The notes beneath the pieces were generated by a model. It made no database searches and was not told the origin of the DNA. It saw only the letters and a program-made list of their open reading frames with translations. A program made the position numbers and the translations under genes. From Nocardia inohanensis NBRC 100128 (GTDB lineage: Bacteria > Actinomycetota > Actinomycetes > Mycobacteriales > Mycobacteriaceae), in the NCBI RefSeq assembly GCF_001612945.1, contig NZ_BDBK01000001.1:1116001-1180000 (forward strand): a DNA stretch of 64,000 bases, given 5' to 3'. Shown piece after piece: positions 57,109 to 64,000 of the stretch; positions within the stretch are counted from its first letter, which is position 1; each line of letters opens with the position of its first letter.

Positions 57109-57813
57109 TCACGGGATGTCGACCTTGGCGGCCTTCCACTGGCCGTCGACGTTCTGCATGGTCATCACGATGCGGCTGTGATCGATGCGCGGATCCGGCA
57201 TCTCGGTGTTGGAGACGGTCTGATCGACGAAGAGCAGCACCACGACCTCGTGCTCGGAGGCCGATTTCACCGCCGCCTGGAGCACGACGCCGTGCCCGGT
57301 GGCCTTGTGGTCGATGAGCAGCTGGCGCAGCTGGGAGCTGGATTTGGTGTAGACGTCACGGAATTCACCGGTGGAGCCCGCGAGCACGGCGGTGAAGTTG
57401 GCGTCGAGATTGCCGGTGTCCACCGAGGTGAGCGTGACCGCGTAGTCGGTGGCGGCCCGCAGTGCCGCCGCCCCGGCGGCGTCGATGTCACGCTGCCGCT
57501 GGTATTTCCAGCCGAGCACACCGGTGGTGGCGGCCAGGACGACCAGCAGGATCAGCGCCAGGGCGGGCAGCGCGCGCCGGGTCGCGCGCAGTGCGGTTCG
57601 CCCACTCGTGGCGAGCCGGGCTCGCACGGACGGAGTGGGCTCGGGTTCCGGCGCGGCGGATTCGGAGTTGCTCGCCGCGACATCGGACTCCGCCGGTGGG
57701 GCGGTCTCGGAGTTCGGATCTTCGGATGTGCCGGTGCCGCTCTCGTCGGAGTCGACCTCGTCGTCGACCGCGGCGTCGGTTTCGTTCAGTTCCTTCGCCT
57801 GTTGATCTGGCAT
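57109..57813 (-). CDS. Mce-associated membrane protein (Mas)
   Basis: 234 residues from ATG 57813 with GAGGAGG. An acidic Ser/Glu-rich cytoplasmic tail (1 to about 75) is followed by one helix (ALALILLVVLAATTGVLGW) and a periplasmic SnoaL/NTF2-like domain with AATDYAVTLTSVD and RIVMTMQNVDGQWKAAKVD. Such proteins stabilise Mce complexes. The stop is 22 bases from the D27-like start, extending the mce transcript. Confidence 0.88.
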   Translation of the reverse strand: MPDQQAKELNETDAAVDDEVDSDESGTGTSEDPNSETAPPAESDVAASNSESAAPEPEPTPSVRARLATSGRTALRATRRALPALALILLVVLAATTGVLGWKYQRQRDIDAAGAAALRAATDYAVTLTSVDTGNLDANFTAVLAGSTGEFRDVYTKSSSQLRQLLIDHKATGHGVVLQAAVKSASEHEVVVLLFVDQTVSNTEMPDPRIDHSRIVMTMQNVDGQWKAAKVDIP

Positions 57814-57844
57814 GGTTTCCTCCTCGGGTCGGGTGCTGCCACCG

Positions 57845-59116
57845 CTAGTTGCCCTGCCTGGTCGGCTCGGATTCCGGCGGCATGGCCGGACCGCCGTAGG
57901 GCAGCGGAATGGTGTGCGGGCCTTCCGGTGTCGGGTTGGTGCGCTGCATGGGGTCGAAGCCCGCGGGCGGTCCGGCGGTGTCGTCGCCGGGCGGGCGCGG
58001 GGCATTGCGGGCGCCGCGCACCAGCAGGGCGGGATCGTCGCTGAGGCAGTAGGTGTTGACGAACGGCTCCGGATAGCTGGGGTCGAACGGCACGTCGCGC
58101 GGGTGCGGATAGTCGCAGAAGTGCCGGAAATAGAGGCTCGCCACCGCCCAGACCCCGCCGTCGTGCATGATCGACTGCACCGCTTCCAGCAGCGAGCCGC
58201 GATCGTCGCGGAACAGTTGCCGCAGCGCGGGCACCCGGACGTAGGACAGCTGCGCGACGGTGGTCAGGTTCCCGAGCAGCTGCACCATGGTCGGCGAGTT
58301 CTCGGCGATGATCTCGTCCATCCCTCGCAGCAGCTGCGGCGTGGTGTCGAGGAGTGTGCGCAGACCGCCATCCTTGGCACCCACCCCGGCCAGGGTCGCG
58401 GTGAGATTGTCTGCGGTAGTCCGCAATCCGGCGGCTTTGTCGCCGAGCAGTTGGAAGACCGGGCGGCTTTCGCGCAGCAGTGCGGTGGTCTGCGGCAGCA
58501 CGCCGTCGAGAGTGGAGAACAGCAGTTGCATGCTGGACAGCAGCTCGCGCAGCTTCTGCGGGCCCCGATCGCTGACGCCCAGTTCGTCCACGATGCCGCG
58601 CAACTGCTCCGGATTCGCCTGCGCCAGTAGCCCGTCCACATTGCCGAGTACTCGCCACAGCGGAATCGGCGTGGTGGTCTGGTTCTGGTCGATGACGCCG
58701 CCGTCGCCGAGCAGCGGACCGTCGCTGCCGGTGGGCTGGAAATCCAGGTACTGCTCGCCGGCGGGGGAGAGCGCCGACACCCGGACCAGGGTGTCACGCG
58801 GAATTCGGGCCGTGGCGTCGATGCGGACGGTGGCCTCGACGCCGTGCTCGCGCAGCCGCACCGCCTGCACCCGGCCGATGGGTACGCCGCGCAGCGTGAC
58901 GTCCTGATTGGCCAGCAGCCCACCGGATTCGGCCAGTCGCACGTGCAGCAGCATGTGCTCGGCGAAGGGATCGGTGCGCAGCGAGCCGAACACCAGGTAC
59001 GCGACGCCGACGACCACCAGGGTGACCTGCGCCAGCGTAGAGAGCAGGAGTTTGCGCGCCACTCCGAATCGGACGGTGCGCACCAGTGCGCGGGCCGGGA
59101 GCTCGATCAGGTTCAT
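57845..59116 (-). CDS. mceF: MceF family protein
   Basis: 423 residues. The N-terminal helix is ARKLLLSTLAQVTLVVVGVAYLVF, the MCE domain follows (about 55-130, GLLANQDVTLRGVPIGRVQAVRL), then long coiled helices (LRTTADNLTATLAGVG). A Pro-rich, disordered C-terminus ends PTRQGN. MceF forms part of the hexameric lipid shuttle. The ATG at 59116 overlaps the MceE stop. Confidence 0.9.
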   Translation of the reverse strand: MNLIELPARALVRTVRFGVARKLLLSTLAQVTLVVVGVAYLVFGSLRTDPFAEHMLLHVRLAESGGLLANQDVTLRGVPIGRVQAVRLREHGVEATVRIDATARIPRDTLVRVSALSPAGEQYLDFQPTGSDGPLLGDGGVIDQNQTTTPIPLWRVLGNVDGLLAQANPEQLRGIVDELGVSDRGPQKLRELLSSMQLLFSTLDGVLPQTTALLRESRPVFQLLGDKAAGLRTTADNLTATLAGVGAKDGGLRTLLDTTPQLLRGMDEIIAENSPTMVQLLGNLTTVAQLSYVRVPALRQLFRDDRGSLLEAVQSIMHDGGVWAVASLYFRHFCDYPHPRDVPFDPSYPEPFVNTYCLSDDPALLVRGARNAPRPPGDDTAGPPAGFDPMQRTNPTPEGPHTIPLPYGGPAMPPESEPTRQGN

Positions 59117-60210
59117 CGGCCCGGCCCCATCACGCGGGTGCCCAATTGGTTGAGCACGAAAGCCAGCGAGCCCACGAAGTTGGCCCAGTCGGCCGATTCG
59201 GGCCAGTGGAAGGCCGGGTCGGCCAGATGCGCCGGATCGTCGATGGGCCCGACCACGACCTGCCGCAACTCCACATCCGCGTGTGCGGCATTGGAGCTGA
59301 AGAACTTCAGGGTGGGCGGCAGGATCCGGATCAGGTTCGCCATGGTGACGCGCGGATCGGTGGCGGGCTCGTTGAACGAGGCCGACAGCTTGTTCAGATC
59401 CTGGATCAGGCTGCGATCGTCGGTGCCCGCGATGGACGGGAACTTCTCGAGCTGCCGGGTGATGGCCGCGAGTTGGTCGGCCAATCCGGCGATCCGGGAG
59501 GTGTTGTCCGCGATCACCGCCAGCGCCGGAGCGGTGCTGGTGAGTATGTCGTCCAGCGCTTCCCGGCGAGCGCTCAAATCCGCGGCGAGAGCGGCGGTTT
59601 GGGCCAGGACCCCGTGCAGGTCGCCGGTGCGGTTCGACAAGGTGGTGAGCAGGTCCCGGGATTGCCGGATGAGGTCGGTGAGCCGGTGCCCGTCATCGCC
59701 CATGGCGGTGCCCACGCCATTGAGCACCTGCGTGAGATTGCGGATGACCCCGCCGTTGACCAGCAGTGAGGTGGAGGTGAGGACGTCCTCGACGGTGGCC
59801 GCGGCCAGCGTGTCGGCGAGCGCGATGGTGTCGCCGTCGCGCAGCGCCGGACCCGATCCGGTGTCGCCCTGCGGCGGGCGCAGCGAGACGAACACATCGC
59901 CCAGCGGTGTGGCCGAACGCAATTCGGCCGTGGTGCCCACCGGCAGGCGGACGGTGTCGAGCACACGCAGCGAGACCACGGCCGTGTAATCGCGCACGGC
60001 CATGGATTCCACTTCGCCGACATCCGCGCCGACGACCCGTACCTTGGCGCGGTCGGGCAGGTTCAGTGCGTTGGAGAACACCGCGGTCACGTGATAGCTG
60101 GGCCCGCTCACCCCGGGCGCGGGCAGCGGCAGATCCTCGAGGGTGACCGAGCAGCCGGCCAGTACCAGCGCGGCCGACAGGATGACCGGCGCGCGGCGCC
60201 GGCGGCTCAC
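59113..60210 (-). CDS. mceE: MceE family lipoprotein (LprK-like)
   Basis: 365 residues with a lipobox LVLAGC (Cys at about 20). The MCE domain (about 35-110) has VTAVFSNALNLPDRAKVRVVGADVGEVESMAV. A helical tail follows, with LPPTLKFFSSNAAHADVEL. It anchors the Mce subunits to the outer leaflet. It overlaps MceD and MceF genes. Confidence 0.92.
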   Translation of the reverse strand: MSRRRRAPVILSAALVLAGCSVTLEDLPLPAPGVSGPSYHVTAVFSNALNLPDRAKVRVVGADVGEVESMAVRDYTAVVSLRVLDTVRLPVGTTAELRSATPLGDVFVSLRPPQGDTGSGPALRDGDTIALADTLAAATVEDVLTSTSLLVNGGVIRNLTQVLNGVGTAMGDDGHRLTDLIRQSRDLLTTLSNRTGDLHGVLAQTAALAADLSARREALDDILTSTAPALAVIADNTSRIAGLADQLAAITRQLEKFPSIAGTDDRSLIQDLNKLSASFNEPATDPRVTMANLIRILPPTLKFFSSNAAHADVELRQVVVGPIDDPAHLADPAFHWPESADWANFVGSLAFVLNQLGTRVMGPGR

Positions 60211-61355
60211 CGGTTCATCCTCGTCATGGCCTCCAGCACCGAGGTGATGCCGAAGTCGGGTCCCATATCGCGCAATTGCCCGGTGTTGCAGCCCAATTGG
60301 CGCAGGCCGAGGATATTGCAGACCTCCTTGGTCATGGAGCTGTCGAAGAACACATTGTCGAAATGCGCTCCGACGCGCAGGTATCCGTTCTTCTGATCGA
60401 TCGCCTCGTAGACGTTGTCCACCGCCAGCGGCGCGAGGTCGAAAACCTCCGACAGTTCCCGCCGATAGTCGACCAGCGCCTGAGTGAACGAGGTGCTGCT
60501 GGCGACGGTGGCCTTCAGGTTGTCGCCCTGGGTGGCCAGTAGCGTATTGAGTTGCTCCAGTACGGCATTGAGCCGCCGACCGGTGTCGCCTTGGCCCAAA
60601 CCCTCGGCGGCGAGCAGATCGGAGAGTTGCCCGACGCCGGTCCCGAATTCGGTGATGGTCTCCTGATTGCGGGCCGCCGCCTCGGTCATCCGGCTGAGGT
60701 CGGTCACGATGGTGGTGAGGTTCTGGCGGGTCGCCGCACCGTTGTCGTCTCCGGTTCGCAGGGCTTCCGCCAAGGCGGACAGCGCCGTTTTGAGTTGTTC
60801 GCCATCGGTTTTCGCGACGTCCGCCGTCGCGGTGAGCACATCCGCCATCGGACCGCCGCCGTGCCCGTCCCCGCGCATGGCGGTGCCGAGTTTGTCGACC
60901 ATGCCGATGACGCGATCGATTTCGATGGGGGTGCGGGTGCGATCCAATCCGAGGACCGCGCCGTCGGCGAGGGTGGGACCGGCAGTGTAGGCGGGCGTGA
61001 GCTCGACGTGGCGGTCGGTGAGGATCGAGGTGCCGACGGTGACGGCCTGGGCGTCGGCCGGAACTCGCACTCCCGCATCGACTTTCATCCGCACCTCGAC
61101 ATACCCGCCGCGTACGGTGATCCGTTCGACGGTGCCCACCGGCATACCCAGCACGGCGACGGTATTGCCTTCGTAGAGCCCGATCGCATTGTCGAATTGC
61201 GCGGTGAGGTGCAGTGCGTCATCCACGCCGGTCGGCAGCAACCGGTATCCGGCCCCCGCCGCGGCCAGTACGAGCAGGACGGCCGCGATGCGCGCCATCC
61301 GCCCCCGGGTTCGGCGGCGCGGGCCGCCCGGGCTTCGCGAGAGGGGATTCTTCAC
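60207..61355 (-). CDS. mceD: MceD family protein
   Basis: 382 residues from GTG 61355, overlapping the MceC stop. N-terminal helix ARIAAVLLVLAAAGAGYRLL, MCE domain LTAQFDNAIGLYEGNTVAVLGMPVG, long helical region ending with NILGLRQLGCNTGQLRDMG. It belongs to the Mce lipid-import complex. Confidence 0.9.
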   Translation of the reverse strand: MKNPLSRSPGGPRRRTRGRMARIAAVLLVLAAAGAGYRLLPTGVDDALHLTAQFDNAIGLYEGNTVAVLGMPVGTVERITVRGGYVEVRMKVDAGVRVPADAQAVTVGTSILTDRHVELTPAYTAGPTLADGAVLGLDRTRTPIEIDRVIGMVDKLGTAMRGDGHGGGPMADVLTATADVAKTDGEQLKTALSALAEALRTGDDNGAATRQNLTTIVTDLSRMTEAAARNQETITEFGTGVGQLSDLLAAEGLGQGDTGRRLNAVLEQLNTLLATQGDNLKATVASSTSFTQALVDYRRELSEVFDLAPLAVDNVYEAIDQKNGYLRVGAHFDNVFFDSSMTKEVCNILGLRQLGCNTGQLRDMGPDFGITSVLEAMTRMNR

Positions 61356-62398
61356 TGGCAGTCCTTGAAATACTGGAAGTGCTCGGGCCAATTCTGTTGG
61401 GCGGCTTGCTTACTGATGGCGCACATCCAGGAGTCGATCATCAATCCGCCGGGCAGCAGGAAGTCCAGGAACGGGCCCGACCCCGTGGCATTGGCGATAT
61501 TGCGCAGCGCGACCGGCATCACCTCGAAGGTGCTGCGCAGCAGTGCGTCGTGGTCGCCGAGCATGGCGGTCAGCCGGCGGATATTCGCCAGCATCTGATC
61601 GAGTTCGCCACGATTGGTGGTGAGCACGCCGTCGGCGGTGGTCACCAGCCGGCTGGCGGCGTCGAGCAACCGGACCACGGCGTCGCGGCGCGTGAGGATT
61701 TCGCGTAGCAGGCTGTTGCCCTGCCCGATCAGCGCGCCGACACTGGATTGCTGATTGCCGAGAATGGTGGCGATCCGCGCGGTGTTGCGCAGCAGCCCGC
61801 CGATCTGGTCGCGGCGTTCGGAGATCACCCGGGACAGGTTCTGGATATTGGTCAGTGCCTCCGGCAGGACCTCGGGCGTGCCCTTCAATTGCCCGGCCAG
61901 GGCCTGCATGGAGCGCGCGAATTGTTCGGCGTCGACCTGTTCGAAGGTGGTCGTCGAGTCCTGGAGGAGTTTCTGTAGATCGTAGGGAACGGTGGTGTGG
62001 TCCAGGGTGATCCGGTGGCCGGGCAGCGTGCCCGCGCCCGCCGGTTTGATCACCACCTCGCGGGAGCCCAGCACCGAGGTCAGCTTGATCGCGGCGGTGG
62101 AGGCCGCGCCGACGGCCACGCCCTTGCGGATCTTCATGGTCATGACGACCCGGTCCCCGGCCAGCCGGGTGCGCTCGACGGTGCCGACCGGTACCCCGGC
62201 GACGGTGACCTGCTCGCCGCCGCGAATCCCGGCGGCCTGCGCGAACTCGGCCGTGAAGGTGAGCTGGCCCAGATGCAGCTGGGTGACCGCCGTGGTGGCC
62301 GCGACGAGCACGGCGATCACCGCCAGCGAAATTCCGCCCAGCCACGCCTTGTTCATCGATTCCAATGCCCGCCCGCGGCGGAACACGCGCTTCAGCAT
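61352..62398 (-). CDS. mceC: MceC family protein
   Basis: 348 residues. Membrane helix WLGGISLAVIAVLVAATTAV, MCE domain LTFTAEFAQAAGIRGGEQVTVAGVPVGTVER, coiled helices, and the late FLDFLLPGGLMIDSWMCAIS with a conserved Cys. It begins six bases after the MceB stop, in the same operon. Confidence 0.9.
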   Translation of the reverse strand: MLKRVFRRGRALESMNKAWLGGISLAVIAVLVAATTAVTQLHLGQLTFTAEFAQAAGIRGGEQVTVAGVPVGTVERTRLAGDRVVMTMKIRKGVAVGAASTAAIKLTSVLGSREVVIKPAGAGTLPGHRITLDHTTVPYDLQKLLQDSTTTFEQVDAEQFARSMQALAGQLKGTPEVLPEALTNIQNLSRVISERRDQIGGLLRNTARIATILGNQQSSVGALIGQGNSLLREILTRRDAVVRLLDAASRLVTTADGVLTTNRGELDQMLANIRRLTAMLGDHDALLRSTFEVMPVALRNIANATGSGPFLDFLLPGGLMIDSWMCAISKQAAQQNWPEHFQYFKDCQ

Positions 62399-62404
62399 GC
62401 CGAT

Positions 62405-63448
62405 TCACCTACACATCGCGGAATATTGCCGGTGGCCGCCGGGTGTCGCCGCGTTCACGATCGCCGGGACGATCGGCGTGAGGAAGTCGGCGATCGTGAA
62501 ATTGAAGTCGCAGGCCTGCGCGCTCATGGCGGTGCTGTCGCCGGTGACGCGAGCCAAACCTTTGAACACCGCCGGAATATTCGCGCCGAGCGTGGCCATC
62601 CCGTCCGGATCGGCCACGATGGTCGCCAAGAATCCGGGTTGCCGTCCGAGCAGGGCGCTCAGGTCCGGGGCGACGGCGGTGAAGATGGCCGAGAGCCGGC
62701 CCACCACAGTGGATATCGCCCCGACCGAGGAGACCAGTTGATCGCGCCGCTCGTTGAGCCCCGTCACCACCGTGCGGACCTGGGTGAGAGTGGATTCGAG
62801 CGCGCCGCCCTGGGCCGCGAGGGTTCGCATCACCTCGTCCAAGCTGGTGATCACTCGTGCCAGCAGCTCGTCGGGCCCGGCGAGAGTCTGTGCCAGCCGC
62901 GAGGTTTCGGTGATCAGGGTGGTGATCGCGGCGGTATCGCCCTGTAATGCCTTGATCAGCGCGTTCGACATATTGCCGCGATTGCTCGCATCCAGCAGCG
63001 TGAACAGCGGTTCGAAGCCGTTGAGCAGTGCGGTGACATCGAAGGACGGCTCGGTGCGTTCCACCGGAATCACCGCGCCGCCGGGCAGGCGTTCGGGATG
63101 GCCGAACTGGCCCAGCGAGAGCCCGAGATACCGTTGCCCGACCAGATTCTGGTACACCACGGCCGCTTTGGTGTTGCCGTAGACGGGCTGGTCACGCTGG
63201 ACGCGGAACTCGACGCGCGCCTGCGCGCCATCGAGATCCACCGCGTCCACCCGGCCGACCCGGACGCCCGCCATTCGCACATCCGAACCGGCTTTGAGCC
63301 CGGACACATCGGTGAACACGGCCGTGTAGCTGTCGGTCGGCCCGGCCACATCCCGGCGCAGCGTCACCAGGATCATCCAGGTCAGGGCGAGGCATACGGC
63401 GAGGAAGACGCTGAGCCACACCACTTGCCGTCGGTATGCGGTGATCAT
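62405..63448 (-). CDS. mceB: MceB family protein
   Basis: 347 residues. N-terminal helix VVWLSVFLAVCLALTWMIL, MCE domain YTAVFTDVSGLKAGSDVRMAGVRVGRV, then VVYQNLVGQRYLGLSLG and a helical tail with FTAVAPDLSALLGRQPGFL. Overlaps the MceA stop by four bases. Confidence 0.92.
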   Translation of the reverse strand: MITAYRRQVVWLSVFLAVCLALTWMILVTLRRDVAGPTDSYTAVFTDVSGLKAGSDVRMAGVRVGRVDAVDLDGAQARVEFRVQRDQPVYGNTKAAVVYQNLVGQRYLGLSLGQFGHPERLPGGAVIPVERTEPSFDVTALLNGFEPLFTLLDASNRGNMSNALIKALQGDTAAITTLITETSRLAQTLAGPDELLARVITSLDEVMRTLAAQGGALESTLTQVRTVVTGLNERRDQLVSSVGAISTVVGRLSAIFTAVAPDLSALLGRQPGFLATIVADPDGMATLGANIPAVFKGLARVTGDSTAMSAQACDFNFTIADFLTPIVPAIVNAATPGGHRQYSAMCR

Positions 63449-64000
63449 CGCGGCCCCTCCTGACCGCTGGTCAATGGCGCGAAAACCGGTGGCAGCGACG
63501 GCAATTGCAGCGGGCCGAGCAGTATCTGATCAGCCGGGTTCTGCGCCGTGGGCAGCGCGACGGTGCCCGGTGGCGGCACGTAATTGCGCATGTCCGGGAT
63601 GCCGACGGTCTCGGGTATCGGGGTGGTTTCGGGCGCGGTGTCGCAACTGGGGCCGCGCAATTCGCCGTAGACGGGGCAGTCGGCGCGGGCGTAGAGCCGC
63701 AGCGGGGTGAGCGAGACGACCAGGCGGAAGGTGAAGGCGAGCTTGTTTCCGGTGCGCGTCCAGAGTTCCTGGAAGAACTTGTCGACGGTGCTGTTGAGCC
63801 GCACCATGACCGCCGGGTATTTGGCGTGATTGTCGGCCAGCACGCCGATGACCGGCGTGAGGTCGGTGGTGATGCCGACCAGCTGATCGATGTGGTTGTC
63901 GATCGCGGTGCCCATGGTGCCGAGGGTGCCTTGCGCTCCGGTCAGCAAATCGACCAGCTGCGTTCGCTTCTCGGTGACGGTCCGCATCGGAGCGACGGTG
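63445..64000 (-). CDS. mceA: MceA family protein, C-terminal part
   Basis: The C-terminal ~184 residues of a protein whose N-terminus lies beyond the right edge; the frame stays open to base 64000. The MceA C-terminal motif LYARADCPVYGELRGPSC is visible, followed by a Pro-rich tail (TIPETVGIPDM, LPSLPPVFAP). The preceding helical stretch (VRLNSTVDKFFQELWTRTG) matches the MceA tube region. Upstream YrbE permease genes are expected outside the window. Confidence 0.88.
   Translation of the reverse strand, partial: TVAPMRTVTEKRTQLVDLLTGAQGTLGTMGTAIDNHIDQLVGITTDLTPVIGVLADNHAKYPAVMVRLNSTVDKFFQELWTRTGNKLAFTFRLVVSLTPLRLYARADCPVYGELRGPSCDTAPETTPIPETVGIPDMRNYVPPPGTVALPTAQNPADQILLGPLQLPSLPPVFAPLTSGQEGPR

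Noticed and set aside
1..64000. tRNA, rRNA, CRISPR arrays, insertion sequences or prophage genes.
   Set aside because: No cloverleaf-like or rRNA-like sequences, no regularly spaced repeats and no transposase or integrase motifs were found by reading.

Overview
The window comes from a high-GC mycolate actinomycete, most likely Nocardia or a close relative. The signs are GC-rich codon use, many GTG starts, tight ATGA/GTGA overlaps between genes, an mce lipid-transport operon, and large numbers of TetR, SDR, CaiB and alpha/beta-hydrolase genes.

The main result is an operon on the minus strand, 14369 down to 6023, that looks like a bacterial counterpart of the plant chlorophyll-breakdown (PaO/phyllobilin) pathway. 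In order of transcription it encodes a tandem nitrilase-type amidohydrolase, a red-chlorophyll-catabolite-reductase (RCCR)-like protein, a chlorophyllase-like hydrolase, a pheophorbide-a-oxygenase-like Rieske oxygenase, a second RCCR-like protein, a protein of unknown family, an SDR resembling chlorophyll b reductase (NYC1/NOL), a membrane protein and a maleate-isomerase-like enzyme. The family calls rest on motifs and remembered plant sequences. The substrate (chlorophyll, heme or another tetrapyrrole) is inferred.

This operon starts at a recurring palindromic operator, GTTTC-N7-GAAAC, often extended to GAAAC-N3-GTTTC-N7-GAAAC-N3-GTTTC. The operator occurs about ten times in the window, always between genes and just upstream of start codons. 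It links the operon to: two related secreted hydrolases (682-1635, 42171-43139); a secreted chlorophyllase-like hydrolase (32590); a permease plus two membrane-anchored neocarzinostatin-like proteins (14626-17572); a flavin monooxygenase/ALDH operon (30842-25129); a CaiB/maleamate-amidase-like pair (41172-39329); an HMG-CoA-lyase-type lyase (41263); a CaiB/cyclase/PrpD operon (46735-43327); and a hydantoinase/imidase-type enzyme (46877). An IclR-family gene (30994) carries a version of the operator and is the best candidate regulator. A route that fits these genes is: extracellular ester cleavage, uptake, macrocycle opening, bilin reduction, maleimide release, ring opening and deamidation, isomerisation, CoA activation and C-C cleavage.

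Other regions. 1-6026: a TIGR01777 protein (partial), a bicupin, and a TetR/isomerase/CitE operon. 17604-24878: an SDR, then a lipocalin/FAD-oxidase/DUF1365/methyltransferase cluster next to two B12-type MerR regulators, a light- or singlet-oxygen-response arrangement. 33489-39298: two hydrolases, a large LuxR regulator, and a CGNR regulator with a GNAT gene. 48393-52739: a 7-TM protein, TetR, carotenoid oxygenase and ALDH. 53169-54874: Hsp20, CIRCE, an HspR-like MerR and a PAS-ANTAR protein. 54925 to the right edge: an mce operon (MceA partial to MceF plus an Mce-associated protein) that continues into a DWARF27-like protein and a second carotenoid oxygenase. Taken together the window reads as a photosynthetic-pigment scavenging region for tetrapyrroles and carotenoids. 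No tRNA, rRNA, CRISPR array or insertion sequence was seen.
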